Source of the DNA: Loktanella sp.
GTDB taxonomy: Bacteria > Pseudomonadota > Alphaproteobacteria > Rhodobacterales > Rhodobacteraceae
Direction: 5' to 3'
Assembly (NCBI GenBank): GCA_024686085.1
Contig: JAIBDT010000002.1
Span: forward strand, 54,504 to 118,503
DNA length: 64,000 nt
The notes below the pieces were generated by a model. That model saw nothing but the letters and a program-made list of their open reading frames with translations, searched no databases and was not told where the DNA came from. Within the stretch, counting starts at the first letter, position 1, and the number at the start of each line of letters is the position of its first letter. Shown in pieces: positions 28,614-37,203 of the stretch. A program made the translations under genes and the position numbers.

Positions 28614-29740
28614 CCCGCATCACCGCAGACTGGCTAAACGGCGCCGCGCAGCAGGTGTGTGCCATGCTTGAAACCGCAGGACATCAGGCTTGGTTTGTGG
28701 GTGGCAGCGTCCGCAATGCGCTTATTGGTGCGCCCGTATCTGATATGGACCTCAGTACCGATGCCCATCCAACAAAAGTAATCGCGCTGGCAAAGGCGGC
28801 AGGTCTCAAATCTGTTCCTACAGGCATCGACCACGGCACGATCACTGTGGTCGCGGATGGTATTCCGTTCGAGATCACAACATTCCGCAAAGATGTCGCT
28901 ACCGATGGCAGGCGTGCCGCCGTTGCCTTTGCCGATACGATGATCGAGGACGCTCGCCGTCGCGATTTTACGATGAACGCGCTCTACTGCAATGCGCTGG
29001 GCGAGGTCGCTGATCCGCTTGGCGGTTTGCCCGATTTGCTGGCGCGGCGGGTCCGTTTTATCGACGATGCCGATCAACGCATCAAAGAAGACTACCTGCG
29101 CATCCTGCGGTTCTTTCGGTTCCATGCTTGGTATGGCGACCCCGATGGCGGGATTGACGCCGAGGGGCTGGCTGCATGTGCCGAAAACATCGACGGGTTG
29201 GCGGGTCTGTCGCGTGAACGTGTAACGTCTGAAATTTTGAAACTTTTGACCGCGCCTGACCCTGCACCCGCTTTGGCATCGATGGGTGCAGCGGGTGTTT
29301 TGGGGCAGGTTTTGCCCGGCGCTGCACCGCAGATCATGGCGGTGTTAGTCCATGTTGAAGGGCAGGCGAGTCTGGCCCCAAATGCGATCCGACGTCTTGT
29401 CGTACTTGGCGGTATGCGCGACGGACTAAAGCTAACAAACCAGCAGGAAAGGCGCATTACCCGCTTGATGGATGACATCAGCTTAAACGCCTGCGCTTAC
29501 CGCTACGGAGCCGAAATTGCCACCGATCGCGTAGCGATTGAGGCGGCAAGTCTGGGTCACGAAATCGATACTAATACGATTGAATTGGTTCAGTTTGCGT
29601 CCAGACAGCAGTTCCCGATCAAAGCCGCCGACTTGATGCCCGCCTTGCAAGGCGCGGCCCTCGGTGCGGCCTTGCGCAAAGCCGAAGAAGACTGGATCGC
29701 GTCAGGCTTCACCGCGGGTAAGGCCGACCTGATTGGCTGA
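28610..29740 (+). CDS. cca: tRNA nucleotidyltransferase (CCA-adding enzyme), class II
   Basis: The protein completes or repairs tRNA 3'-CCA ends. ATG 28610 (MTRITADWLN) gives 376 residues. The family motifs are present: GGSVRNAL (~27), the catalytic DMDLSTDAHP with two aspartates (~45), RRDFTMNALY (~115), and DYLRILRFFRFHA (~155). No C-terminal HD phosphatase motif is obvious. It begins inside the stop of the Nudix gene, and overlaps the next gene by 8 bases, so the chain is tightly coupled. Confidence 0.94.
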   Translation: MTRITADWLNGAAQQVCAMLETAGHQAWFVGGSVRNALIGAPVSDMDLSTDAHPTKVIALAKAAGLKSVPTGIDHGTITVVADGIPFEITTFRKDVATDGRRAAVAFADTMIEDARRRDFTMNALYCNALGEVADPLGGLPDLLARRVRFIDDADQRIKEDYLRILRFFRFHAWYGDPDGGIDAEGLAACAENIDGLAGLSRERVTSEILKLLTAPDPAPALASMGAAGVLGQVLPGAAPQIMAVLVHVEGQASLAPNAIRRLVVLGGMRDGLKLTNQQERRITRLMDDISLNACAYRYGAEIATDRVAIEAASLGHEIDTNTIELVQFASRQQFPIKAADLMPALQGAALGAALRKAEEDWIASGFTAGKADLIG

Positions 29741-30317
29741 GCTTCTCCCTCTGTTTGGCTTTGTCTTCTTTGGGCTGTTTTCGCCGGGCCCAAACGTGAT
29801 CTTGCTGACCGCCTCTGGCGCCCGCTTCGGGTTCCGCGCGACCGTGCCGCATATCCTTGGCGTGGCTTTTGGGGTGGGGGTCATTGCAGGGCTGGTGGGG
29901 TTGGGATTGGGCGCGTTGTTGCACCGCTTTCCTGCTTTGTCGCTGGCCCTAAAAATCGCGGCCTGTCTTTGGATCTTGTGGATGGCGGTGAACCTTTGGC
30001 GTGCCAAAGCAGCCAAGCAAAAGGCGGCAGGGGACAAGCCGTTTACGTTTCTTCAAGCGGTCCTGTTCCAATGGGTGAACCCGAAAATCTGGGCCGTCGC
30101 GTTGAGTGCAGTGGCCTATGTCGCGAGCTTACCTGCGGGGAACCAAGCGGTGATCTTGGCGCTGACGTTTTCGGGCATCAACCTAGGTGTCTGCCTGTTT
30201 TGGGCGTGGGCGGGGAGCTTATTGTCGCTATTGCTCAGTCAGCCGCTGGCATGGTTGATCTTTATGCGGATCATGGCGGTGGTATTGGCGGGATTTTCGC
30301 TGGCGGTTTTCCTTTAA
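29733..30317 (+). CDS. LysE/RhtB-family exporter
   Basis: A 194-residue membrane protein with five or six hydrophobic helices and the family N-terminus (FFGLFSPGPNVILLTASGARFGF). LysE-type proteins export amino acids or similar small solutes; the substrate is unknown here. It begins with TTG at 29733, overlapping cca by 8 bases. No better start is present, because the conserved first helix begins immediately. Confidence 0.88.
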   Translation: MAELLPLFGFVFFGLFSPGPNVILLTASGARFGFRATVPHILGVAFGVGVIAGLVGLGLGALLHRFPALSLALKIAACLWILWMAVNLWRAKAAKQKAAGDKPFTFLQAVLFQWVNPKIWAVALSAVAYVASLPAGNQAVILALTFSGINLGVCLFWAWAGSLLSLLLSQPLAWLIFMRIMAVVLAGFSLAVFL

Positions 30318-30364
30318 CCTAATCCACGTTATGAGTGCGGGATTACAGCCAAAGGTAGTCGCCC

Positions 30365-32197
30365 GTGTTTCGTTTTTTCGAAGGCCTTGTTGATCCCTAT
30401 ACCCCTTATGAAGAGACCGATCAGCCGCCAACAAAATTGCTTCCGTTTCTGCGTGCATATGCGCGTCCGTTTCACCGTGTGTTTTGGTACACGGGCATTG
30501 CCTCTGTGGTGATCGCGGCGGTCGAGGTTTGGCTGATTTATTACATAGGGCGTCTGGTCGATATCTTATCCGCGGATAAGGTTTCTGAAGTCTGGGCGCG
30601 GCATGGGTTTGAGTTGATCCTTGTTGCCATTTTTATTCTTACTTTCAGGCCCTTGCTGCATATTTTTCAGGTCGCACTGTTAAATAACGCGATCTTACCG
30701 AATTTCGGTACTTTGGTCAGATGGCGCGCGCACCGTCATGTTTTGCGTCAATCCGTGGGCTGGTTCGAGGATGATTTCGCGGGTCGGATTGCCAACCGGA
30801 TTATGCAAACACCCCCCGCTGCGGGCGAGGTGGTTTTTCAGCTATTTGACGCGATTACATTCTCGATGGCCTATCTGATTGGGGCAGCGATTTTGCTGGG
30901 CGATGCGGACGTGCGACTGATCATTCCGATGCTGTTTTGGTTGGTGCCCTATCTGGTGTTGCTGCGCTGGGTGGTCAAAAAGATTGGTCCTGCGTCAGAG
31001 GCTGCATCCAATGCCCGCAGTGCGGTGACGGGGCGCGTTGTGGATAGTTACACCAATATCCATTCGGTCAAGATGTTCGCGCATCATGATCGCGAGGTGG
31101 ATTACGCCAAAGAGGCGATTGAGGAAACGCGCCGCACGTTCCAGATCGAGATGCGTTATTACACGATCATGGATGTGGCGCTGATGCTGCTGAACGGGTT
31201 CTTGATTGTTGGCGTGACGGGCTGGGCGATCAAACTGTGGATGGACGGCACGGCCTCTGTCGGGGTTGTGGCGGCTGCCAGCACTTTGGCGCTGCGCCTG
31301 AATGCGATGTCTGGCTGGATCATGTGGGCGTTTACGAATTTCTTCCGTGAATTGGGTGTTGTTGCCGAGGGGATGCAAACCATTGCGCAGCCTGTGACCT
31401 TGCTGGATGACAAGGATGCCAAGCCCCTGGCCCTGACAGATGGTGTGATTGAGATCAGAGATGTATCGCACCATTACGGAAAGGACGCGGGCGGGCTGGA
31501 TCATATCAACCTGACGATCAAGACAGGCGAAAAGGTCGGGCTGGTTGGTCAATCGGGCGCGGGGAAATCGACCCTCGTAAAGCTGTTGTTGCGGTTTTAT
31601 GATGTCGAGCAGGGGGCGATTTTGATTGATGATCAAAGCATCGCGTCTATTACCCAAGACAGCCTGCGCAGTGCCATTGGTATGGTGCAACAAGACAGTT
31701 CGTTGCTGCATCGGTCGGTGCGCGAAAACATTGCCTATGGCAAGCCTGATGCCACGGAGGATCAAGTGATTGCGGCGGCCAAACAGGCCGAGGCGCATGA
31801 TTTTATTCTTGGCCTAGAGGATAGCGAGGGCAACAAGGGTTACGCGGCCCGTGTTGGTGAACGTGGTGTGAAATTGTCGGGTGGTCAGCGCCAACGCATT
31901 GCCCTTGCACGCGTTATGTTGAAGGATGCGCCGATCTTGCTATTGGATGAGGCGACAAGTGCGCTAGATTCCGAAGCAGAGGCCGCGATCCAGAACACCC
32001 TTTACGGTATGATGACGGGTAAAACCGTGATCGCCATTGCCCACCGTCTATCGACGATCGCGCAGATGGACCGCATTATCGTGATGGAAAATGGTCGCGT
32101 GATTGAAGACGGCACACATGACAGTTTGCTCGCGCAAGGCGGGCAATATGCGAAATTCTGGGCGCGTCAGTCCGGTGGATTTTTAGGACAGACATGA
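30365..32197 (+). CDS. ABC exporter half-transporter A (membrane domain fused to ATPase)
   Basis: A 610-residue half-transporter. Six hydrophobic helices fill roughly residues 40-330. The ATPase domain follows, with Walker A GQSGAGKST (~398), the signature LSGGQRQR (~505), Walker B LLLDEATSALD, and the H-loop IAHRLST. It starts with GTG at 30365, and its end overlaps the next gene by 4 bases. Together with it, it should form a heterodimeric exporter of the MsbA/multidrug type. Both ATP sites look canonical. The substrate cannot be read, as no adjacent biosynthetic gene points to one. Confidence 0.93.
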   Translation: MFRFFEGLVDPYTPYEETDQPPTKLLPFLRAYARPFHRVFWYTGIASVVIAAVEVWLIYYIGRLVDILSADKVSEVWARHGFELILVAIFILTFRPLLHIFQVALLNNAILPNFGTLVRWRAHRHVLRQSVGWFEDDFAGRIANRIMQTPPAAGEVVFQLFDAITFSMAYLIGAAILLGDADVRLIIPMLFWLVPYLVLLRWVVKKIGPASEAASNARSAVTGRVVDSYTNIHSVKMFAHHDREVDYAKEAIEETRRTFQIEMRYYTIMDVALMLLNGFLIVGVTGWAIKLWMDGTASVGVVAAASTLALRLNAMSGWIMWAFTNFFRELGVVAEGMQTIAQPVTLLDDKDAKPLALTDGVIEIRDVSHHYGKDAGGLDHINLTIKTGEKVGLVGQSGAGKSTLVKLLLRFYDVEQGAILIDDQSIASITQDSLRSAIGMVQQDSSLLHRSVRENIAYGKPDATEDQVIAAAKQAEAHDFILGLEDSEGNKGYAARVGERGVKLSGGQRQRIALARVMLKDAPILLLDEATSALDSEAEAAIQNTLYGMMTGKTVIAIAHRLSTIAQMDRIIVMENGRVIEDGTHDSLLAQGGQYAKFWARQSGGFLGQT

Positions 32198-34029
32198 CAG
32201 ACCCATCTAAGTATATCGACGCCTTTGCCCCCGCGGACGGGCCACCCCCACATACGTTAATGGCGTTCATGCGCTGGGGTTTTAAGGGCAGCTTTCGCTA
32301 TATGGCGCTGGGCGGTTTTGTGTCCGCGCTGGGCGGTGTGATCGAGGTCATGTCGGCGCTGATCCTTGGTCTCGTGATTGATGCCGCTTTGGGGTCGACG
32401 GCTGACACGTTTTTTAGTTCCAATATGTTGTTGCTGTTGGGTGTTGCTGCGTTTTTCGTACTGTTGCGCCCGATTGTGTTTGGCCTGTCGGGGTTGATGC
32501 AATCGGTGGTCTTGGCCCCTGCGATAATGAACATGATCTATTCGCGTTTGCACCGTCATACGCTTGGTCAGTCGGTCCAGTTCTTTGACGATGATTTTGC
32601 GGGACGCATTGCCCAAAAGCAGGGGCAGGCGGCCCGCGCTGCGACGGATCTGGTGGTCGAGACTATTCACACCGTGATCTTTGCGGCGGCGTCGCTAATC
32701 GGCTCGGTCATGTTAATGTTCACGATTGATGGCCGAAGTGCGTTGCTGCTGGCGCTTTGGGTTGTTGCCTATGTCTTGCTGATCCGGTTCTTTATGCCCC
32801 GTGTGCGCGCCGCGTCTAAGACCCGTGCTGCCAGTCGTGCGATGGTGACGGGGCAGGTGGTTGATACGGTCACGAATATCAAAACGGTCAAACTGTTCGC
32901 CCATGACGATTTTGAGGACCGTGCTGCCATTGATGCGATGGAGACCATGCGTCAGGCGTCGGTTGGTTTTGGCACTTTGTCGGCCAGTTTCCGGTTTTTG
33001 CTGATGACTTTGGCGGGTCTTTTGCCGCTGATTATGGTGGGTGCGACGCTGTATTTCTGGACCTCCGGGTCTGCCAGTGCTGGCGATATTGCTGTCAGTG
33101 GTACGATTGGTTTGCGTCTAGCCCAGATGACCGGATGGGTCAGTTTCACGCTGCTGGGTATGTATGCCAACGTGGGAGAGGTCGAGGACGCGATCCGCAC
33201 CCTTAGTCCTGCGCATACCTTGCTGGATGATCCTGATGCAGTTGAGTTGACGGTTCCAAACGGCGAGATTTCTTTCAACGATGTGACCTTTACCTATGGC
33301 GGTGGTGCTGGCGGTTTGCAGGGCGTGGATCTGACGGTGCATTCTGGTGAGAAGCTGGGGATTGTGGGTGCCTCTGGGGCTGGTAAGTCGACGATGGTGT
33401 CGCTGTTGTTGCGCCTTTATGATCCCGAAGGCGGTGTCATTGCGATTGACGGGCAGGATGTGGCGCATGTGACGCAGGAAAGCCTGCGGCGCCAGATCGG
33501 CATGGTGACCCAAGAAACGGCGATGTTTAACCGATCTGCCCGCGATAACATGCGTTATGGCAAGCCCGATGCGAGCCAAGCCGAGGTTGAGGCGGCTGCA
33601 TCACAAGCCGAGGCCACGGATTTCATCGCAGAACTGCGCGACTTTAAGGGGCGTGCTGGTTATGATGCCCATCTGGGCGAACGCGGTGTGAAGTTGTCTG
33701 GCGGTCAACGTCAGCGCATTGCGATTGCCCGTGCGATATTAAAAGACGCGCCGATTTTGGTGCTGGACGAGGCGACAAGTGCGCTTGATTCCGAGGTCGA
33801 GGCGTCTATCCAACATGCGCTGGAAAGCGTGATGGAAGGCAAGACGGTTATTGCAATTGCGCACCGCTTATCGACGCTTGCGCGGATGGACCGGATCATT
33901 GTGCTTGACGCGGGGCGTATCAAGGAACAGGGAACGCACGCTGAGTTGTTGGCTCAAGACGGGTTATATGCCCGTTATTGGAACCGGCAATCTGGTGGAT
34001 TTATCAATATCAAAGATGCGGCGGAATAA
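32194..34029 (+). CDS. ABC exporter half-transporter B
   Basis: A 611-residue partner of the preceding gene, with the same order: helices at about 25-310, Walker A GASGAGKST (~395), LSGGQRQR (~502), LVLDEATSALD, IAHRLST. The two proteins are similar throughout (for example QSVxxFDDDFAGRIA in both membrane domains), so the pair is an ancient duplication. ATGA overlap with the upstream gene indicates coupled translation in equal amounts. The RNA methyltransferase gene follows three bases after the stop. Confidence 0.93.
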   Translation: MTDPSKYIDAFAPADGPPPHTLMAFMRWGFKGSFRYMALGGFVSALGGVIEVMSALILGLVIDAALGSTADTFFSSNMLLLLGVAAFFVLLRPIVFGLSGLMQSVVLAPAIMNMIYSRLHRHTLGQSVQFFDDDFAGRIAQKQGQAARAATDLVVETIHTVIFAAASLIGSVMLMFTIDGRSALLLALWVVAYVLLIRFFMPRVRAASKTRAASRAMVTGQVVDTVTNIKTVKLFAHDDFEDRAAIDAMETMRQASVGFGTLSASFRFLLMTLAGLLPLIMVGATLYFWTSGSASAGDIAVSGTIGLRLAQMTGWVSFTLLGMYANVGEVEDAIRTLSPAHTLLDDPDAVELTVPNGEISFNDVTFTYGGGAGGLQGVDLTVHSGEKLGIVGASGAGKSTMVSLLLRLYDPEGGVIAIDGQDVAHVTQESLRRQIGMVTQETAMFNRSARDNMRYGKPDASQAEVEAAASQAEATDFIAELRDFKGRAGYDAHLGERGVKLSGGQRQRIAIARAILKDAPILVLDEATSALDSEVEASIQHALESVMEGKTVIAIAHRLSTLARMDRIIVLDAGRIKEQGTHAELLAQDGLYARYWNRQSGGFINIKDAAE

Positions 34030-34032
34030 GTT

Positions 34033-35235
34033 ATGGCGATGATCGAAGGATTGACCCACCTCGGGCTTGGCAAGGTGGATGACGGGCGCACACTGTTGCC
34101 GCGCGTCTTGCCGGGCGAAGAGGTGGCTGTCGCGCAGGATGGGACTGTGCGGATTATCACACCGTCGCCTGACCGCGTTTCGGCCCCTTGTAAGCACTTC
34201 AAAAACTGCGGTGGCTGCGCGATGCAGCATGCCAATGATGCGTTTGTTGCCAATTGGAAGTTGGATATTGTCAAAAAAGCGATGTCCGCCCAGCGCATTG
34301 AAACCACGTTCCGCGATATTGTGACCTCTCCTGCGCAGTCGCGCCGTCGTGCAAAACTGGCAGGCAAGCGCACCAAAAGCGGTGCGATGCTAGGCTTTCA
34401 TGCCAAGGGCACGCATACGCTGATCCCTGTGCCAGAATGCCAGTTGCTGACGCCGAAACTGATGGCTGCGTTTCCGATGCTGGAACAGCTTGTGGTGATT
34501 TCTGCGTCCCGCAAGGCAGAGATCGCGTTGACGGTGACCGAAACTGCCGCGGGTTTGGATATTTTTGTCGAGACTGAAAAGCCGCTGACCCCTGAATTGC
34601 GGGCCGAATTGGCGTTATTTGCCCAAGAGAACGATATTGCCCGTCTTGTTTGGCCGGAAGAGCCCGTCGTGACGATGAACCCGCCAGTGCAGTTCTTTGG
34701 GGCGACGGCTGTTGTCCCACCGCCGGGTGCTTTTTTGCAGGCCACGAAACACGGCGAGGCTGCGTTGCTGGCCGCTGTGGAAGAAATTACCGCCAAGGCC
34801 AGCCGCGTTGTTGATCTGTTTGCAGGCTGTGGCACGTTTTCGTTGCCGCTGTCTGCGCGTGCAGAGGTTCATGCTGTGGAAGGCGACAAGGATATGATCA
34901 CGGCACTTGATCGTGGCTGGCGCGAGGGCAAGAACCTTAAGCGGGTTACATCAGAGGCTCGCGATTTGTTCCGCCGTCCGCTAGAACCTGACGAGCTGCG
35001 CAAGTTTGGTGCGGCTGTGATTGACCCGCCACGTGCTGGTGCCGAAGCGCAGATCGAAACGCTAGCTGCCTCTGAGATTAATGTGATCGCGATGGTGTCT
35101 TGTAATCCTGTCACTTTTGCCCGCGATGCGGTGACTTTGCAAAAGGCCGGGTTCACGCTGGACTGGGTACAGGTTGTGGATCAGTTCCGCTGGTCGGCCC
35201 ATGTCGAGGTCGTCGGCTGCTTTACGCGAAAGTGA
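34033..35235 (+). CDS. Iron-sulfur class I SAM RNA methyltransferase (TrmA/RlmD family)
   Basis: The family makes 5-methyluridine in rRNA or tRNA. In this 400-residue protein a short TRAM-like N-terminus (1-40) precedes the iron-sulfur cysteines C53, C59 and C62 (CKHFKNCGGC), with the fourth probably in PECQLL (~139). The SAM motif VVDLFAGCGTFSLPL is near 262, DPPRAGA near 337, and the catalytic Cys is in MVSCNPVTF near 356. RlmC/RlmD-type activity is most likely, but the exact uridine cannot be assigned. It follows the ABC exporter after three bases. Confidence 0.9.
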   Translation: MAMIEGLTHLGLGKVDDGRTLLPRVLPGEEVAVAQDGTVRIITPSPDRVSAPCKHFKNCGGCAMQHANDAFVANWKLDIVKKAMSAQRIETTFRDIVTSPAQSRRRAKLAGKRTKSGAMLGFHAKGTHTLIPVPECQLLTPKLMAAFPMLEQLVVISASRKAEIALTVTETAAGLDIFVETEKPLTPELRAELALFAQENDIARLVWPEEPVVTMNPPVQFFGATAVVPPPGAFLQATKHGEAALLAAVEEITAKASRVVDLFAGCGTFSLPLSARAEVHAVEGDKDMITALDRGWREGKNLKRVTSEARDLFRRPLEPDELRKFGAAVIDPPRAGAEAQIETLAASEINVIAMVSCNPVTFARDAVTLQKAGFTLDWVQVVDQFRWSAHVEVVGCFTRK

Positions 35236-35314
35236 TTGGCATCTGTGTTTTCTTACACATCGGCTAGCCTGATCGTGTAATGGTGGTTCAAACGGCAAAG
35301 ACCGGAGCAGGACA

Positions 35315-35806
35315 ATGATTACCAGACGTTTAATGATGGCCGGAACGGCCTTGGGTATTGCTGGCTGTGCGCCGAGCAAGTTCAAAACCTATAATGGCCC
35401 CAGAGTGGACCGCATTCAGATTTTCAAAGAAAAAGGTGTGATGCAGCTGATTAGCGGCACGAACCTGCTGAAAACCTATGACGTTGAGTTCGGGTTTAGC
35501 CCCAAGGGTCATAAGCAGTTTGAAGGCGATGGTCGCACGCCCGAAGGCACCTATCGCATCAATCGCCGTAATCCCAACAGCCGCTTTCATTTGTCGTTGG
35601 GGATTTCGTATCCCAATACTGACGATGTGGCCTATGCCCAGTCCCAAGGCAAAATGCCAGGTGGCGAGATTTTCATACACGGCACGCCTTTAGGCTATAT
35701 CGGTCAAAAAGATTGGACGTGGGGCTGTATTGCCGTCACCAACGAAGAGATTGAAGAGATCTATGCGATGGTTGATGACGGCACGCTTATTCTGATTATG
35801 CCTTAA
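35315..35806 (+). CDS. L,D-transpeptidase (YkuD), putative lipoprotein
   Basis: A 163-residue YkuD-domain protein. The N-terminus MITRRLMMAGTALGIAGC ends in a plausible lipobox with Cys18, so it may be anchored in the outer membrane. The catalytic motif is HGT (~128) followed by TWGCIAVTN with the nucleophilic Cys near 142. These enzymes make 3-3 cross-links in peptidoglycan or attach proteins to it. Its end overlaps the convergent CAP-domain gene by 4 bases, and another L,D-transpeptidase lies just beyond that. Confidence 0.88.
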   Translation: MITRRLMMAGTALGIAGCAPSKFKTYNGPRVDRIQIFKEKGVMQLISGTNLLKTYDVEFGFSPKGHKQFEGDGRTPEGTYRINRRNPNSRFHLSLGISYPNTDDVAYAQSQGKMPGGEIFIHGTPLGYIGQKDWTWGCIAVTNEEIEEIYAMVDDGTLILIMP

Positions 35807-36384
35807 AACGACCCAAGCTGAAATGGCGCAGCGCCAGTTGCGGCTGTTTGCACCACTGGTGCGGCGACTGCATCTGTACCCATGTTCAGCGTCCACCAGA
35901 TTTTGCCTGCCGGTTCTTGATACCAAGCAAACCCCATGCGCCGCGCTTTGCCGTCCAAGATCACGTTGCGCGTATCGGGTTGGTTCATCCATGCGGCCAG
36001 CGTTTCCAGCTCTGTCTCGTAGGATTCAGAGATGTTTTCGCCCACGATCCGTCCACGGAACCCGACGCGCCGCGCCCGATCCAGTGGCGATGATCCGTCT
36101 GATCCAAACAGCCAAGGCCGGTTTTGCACCGCCATGTCGCGTGAATGTGTCGCGGCAGCTGCGTTGAGTTGCGCGTCAAGTTCAACCGCTGGCACGCCCG
36201 CCGCTTGGCGTAATGTGTTGATGCTGTCGAGCATGCGGAACTGGATGTCGCCTGTATCTGCTGCTGTGATCTTATAGACCTGCGGCAATGGCAGCCCATC
36301 CGGCCCGATCCGTCCCGATGACCCAGACGAGCACGCAGCAAGTGCTGCAACTGATAAACCGATCAACAACTGGCGTCTTAACAT
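35803..36384 (-). CDS. CAP/SCP-domain lipoprotein
   Basis: A 193-residue secreted protein with a lipobox-like N-terminus (SVAALAAC; Cys18 region) and a CAP domain from about 50 to 180. LNAAAATHSRDMA carries the first conserved His and GENISESYE the conserved Glu. In the place where most CAP domains have GHR-x-NIL, this one reads DTRNVIL, so the second His of the usual tetrad appears to be lost. CAP proteins of bacteria are mostly uncharacterised. The location between two cell-wall transpeptidases suggests an envelope role. Confidence 0.82.
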   Translation of the reverse strand: MLRRQLLIGLSVAALAACSSGSSGRIGPDGLPLPQVYKITAADTGDIQFRMLDSINTLRQAAGVPAVELDAQLNAAAATHSRDMAVQNRPWLFGSDGSSPLDRARRVGFRGRIVGENISESYETELETLAAWMNQPDTRNVILDGKARRMGFAWYQEPAGKIWWTLNMGTDAVAAPVVQTAATGAAPFQLGSF

Positions 36385-36554
36385 CGTGGTGCAACCTTCA
36401 CTAAATTTCTTCTTTCTTAGCGCCTATATAGACACACTTCAAACGCTGTTAGGCGGACCTTTGCCGTTCTAACGATTGTTTGAATTGCATGGTGCCGCAT
36501 TGCTGCATAAATACAATCCTAGTTAATCAGCAATATAGCCTGATGGAGTATTCG

Positions 36555-37148
36555 ATGAGTAAGATTAATTCAAACGCACTATCCCGCCGTGGCTTTTTGG
36601 CCGCGACGGCCGCGACGATTGGCACGGGTGCCTTTGCCCAGACCGGTAATAGCACCGAAATCGAAGCCGATATTCGTGGCGGCGTTGTGCGCAATATCTC
36701 TAGTTTCCGCTCGTTGGATTGGCAGCCGTATTTTAGCAACCTTGCTGGCGGCGCGATCTTGGTGGATTTGCAGTCCCGTGCGTTGCATTTCTGGTCCGAG
36801 GATCAGAGCGTTTACAAGTTGTATCCGACATCCGTGCCGTTGACCGAGGATTTGACCCGCACTGGTCGCACCGAGATTATCCGCAAGGTCGAGGGCCCAA
36901 GCTGGAGCCCGACCCCATCCATGCGCGAGCGTAACCCCGAGTGGCCAGAACGTATTGGTCCCGGTCCAGACAATCCGCTTGGCACACACGCGTTGTATTT
37001 GTCGTGGCAGTATTACCGTATCCACGGCACCCATGACACGCGCAAGATCGGTCGCCGTTCATCGAATGGCTGTATTGGTTTGTATAACGAACATATCGCA
37101 GAGCTATACGCGATGACCAAGAATGGTACGAAAGTGCTGCTGCTCTGA
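36555..37148 (+). CDS. L,D-transpeptidase (YkuD), Tat- or Sec-exported
   Basis: The ATG at 36555 (MSKINSNALSRRGFLAA) gives 197 residues with an SRRGFLAATAATIG signal sequence of twin-arginine type, ending near AFAQ. The catalytic segment is very well conserved: YRIHGTHDTRKIGRRSSNGC, then IGLYNEHI, which contains the His, Ser and nucleophilic Cys. It is a different subgroup from the transpeptidase at 35315 (RRSSNGCIGLYN against TWGCIAVTN). It has its own strong terminator. Confidence 0.9.
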   Translation: MSKINSNALSRRGFLAATAATIGTGAFAQTGNSTEIEADIRGGVVRNISSFRSLDWQPYFSNLAGGAILVDLQSRALHFWSEDQSVYKLYPTSVPLTEDLTRTGRTEIIRKVEGPSWSPTPSMRERNPEWPERIGPGPDNPLGTHALYLSWQYYRIHGTHDTRKIGRRSSNGCIGLYNEHIAELYAMTKNGTKVLLL

Positions 37149-37175
37149 GGTTACAATGGAATTCAGATAGAAACG

Positions 37176-37201
37176 CGGCGGGGCATGTCCCCGCCGTTTT
37201 T
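37176..37201 (+). terminator. Intrinsic terminator after the L,D-transpeptidase gene
   Basis: CGGCGGGG (37176-37183), a five-base loop, CCCCGCCG (37189-37196) and then TTTTT form a textbook rho-independent terminator 28 bases after the stop. It also sits three bases from the stop of the convergent hemH and may serve both directions, although only the plus strand has a T-run. Confidence 0.9.
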
Positions 37202-37203
37202 CG

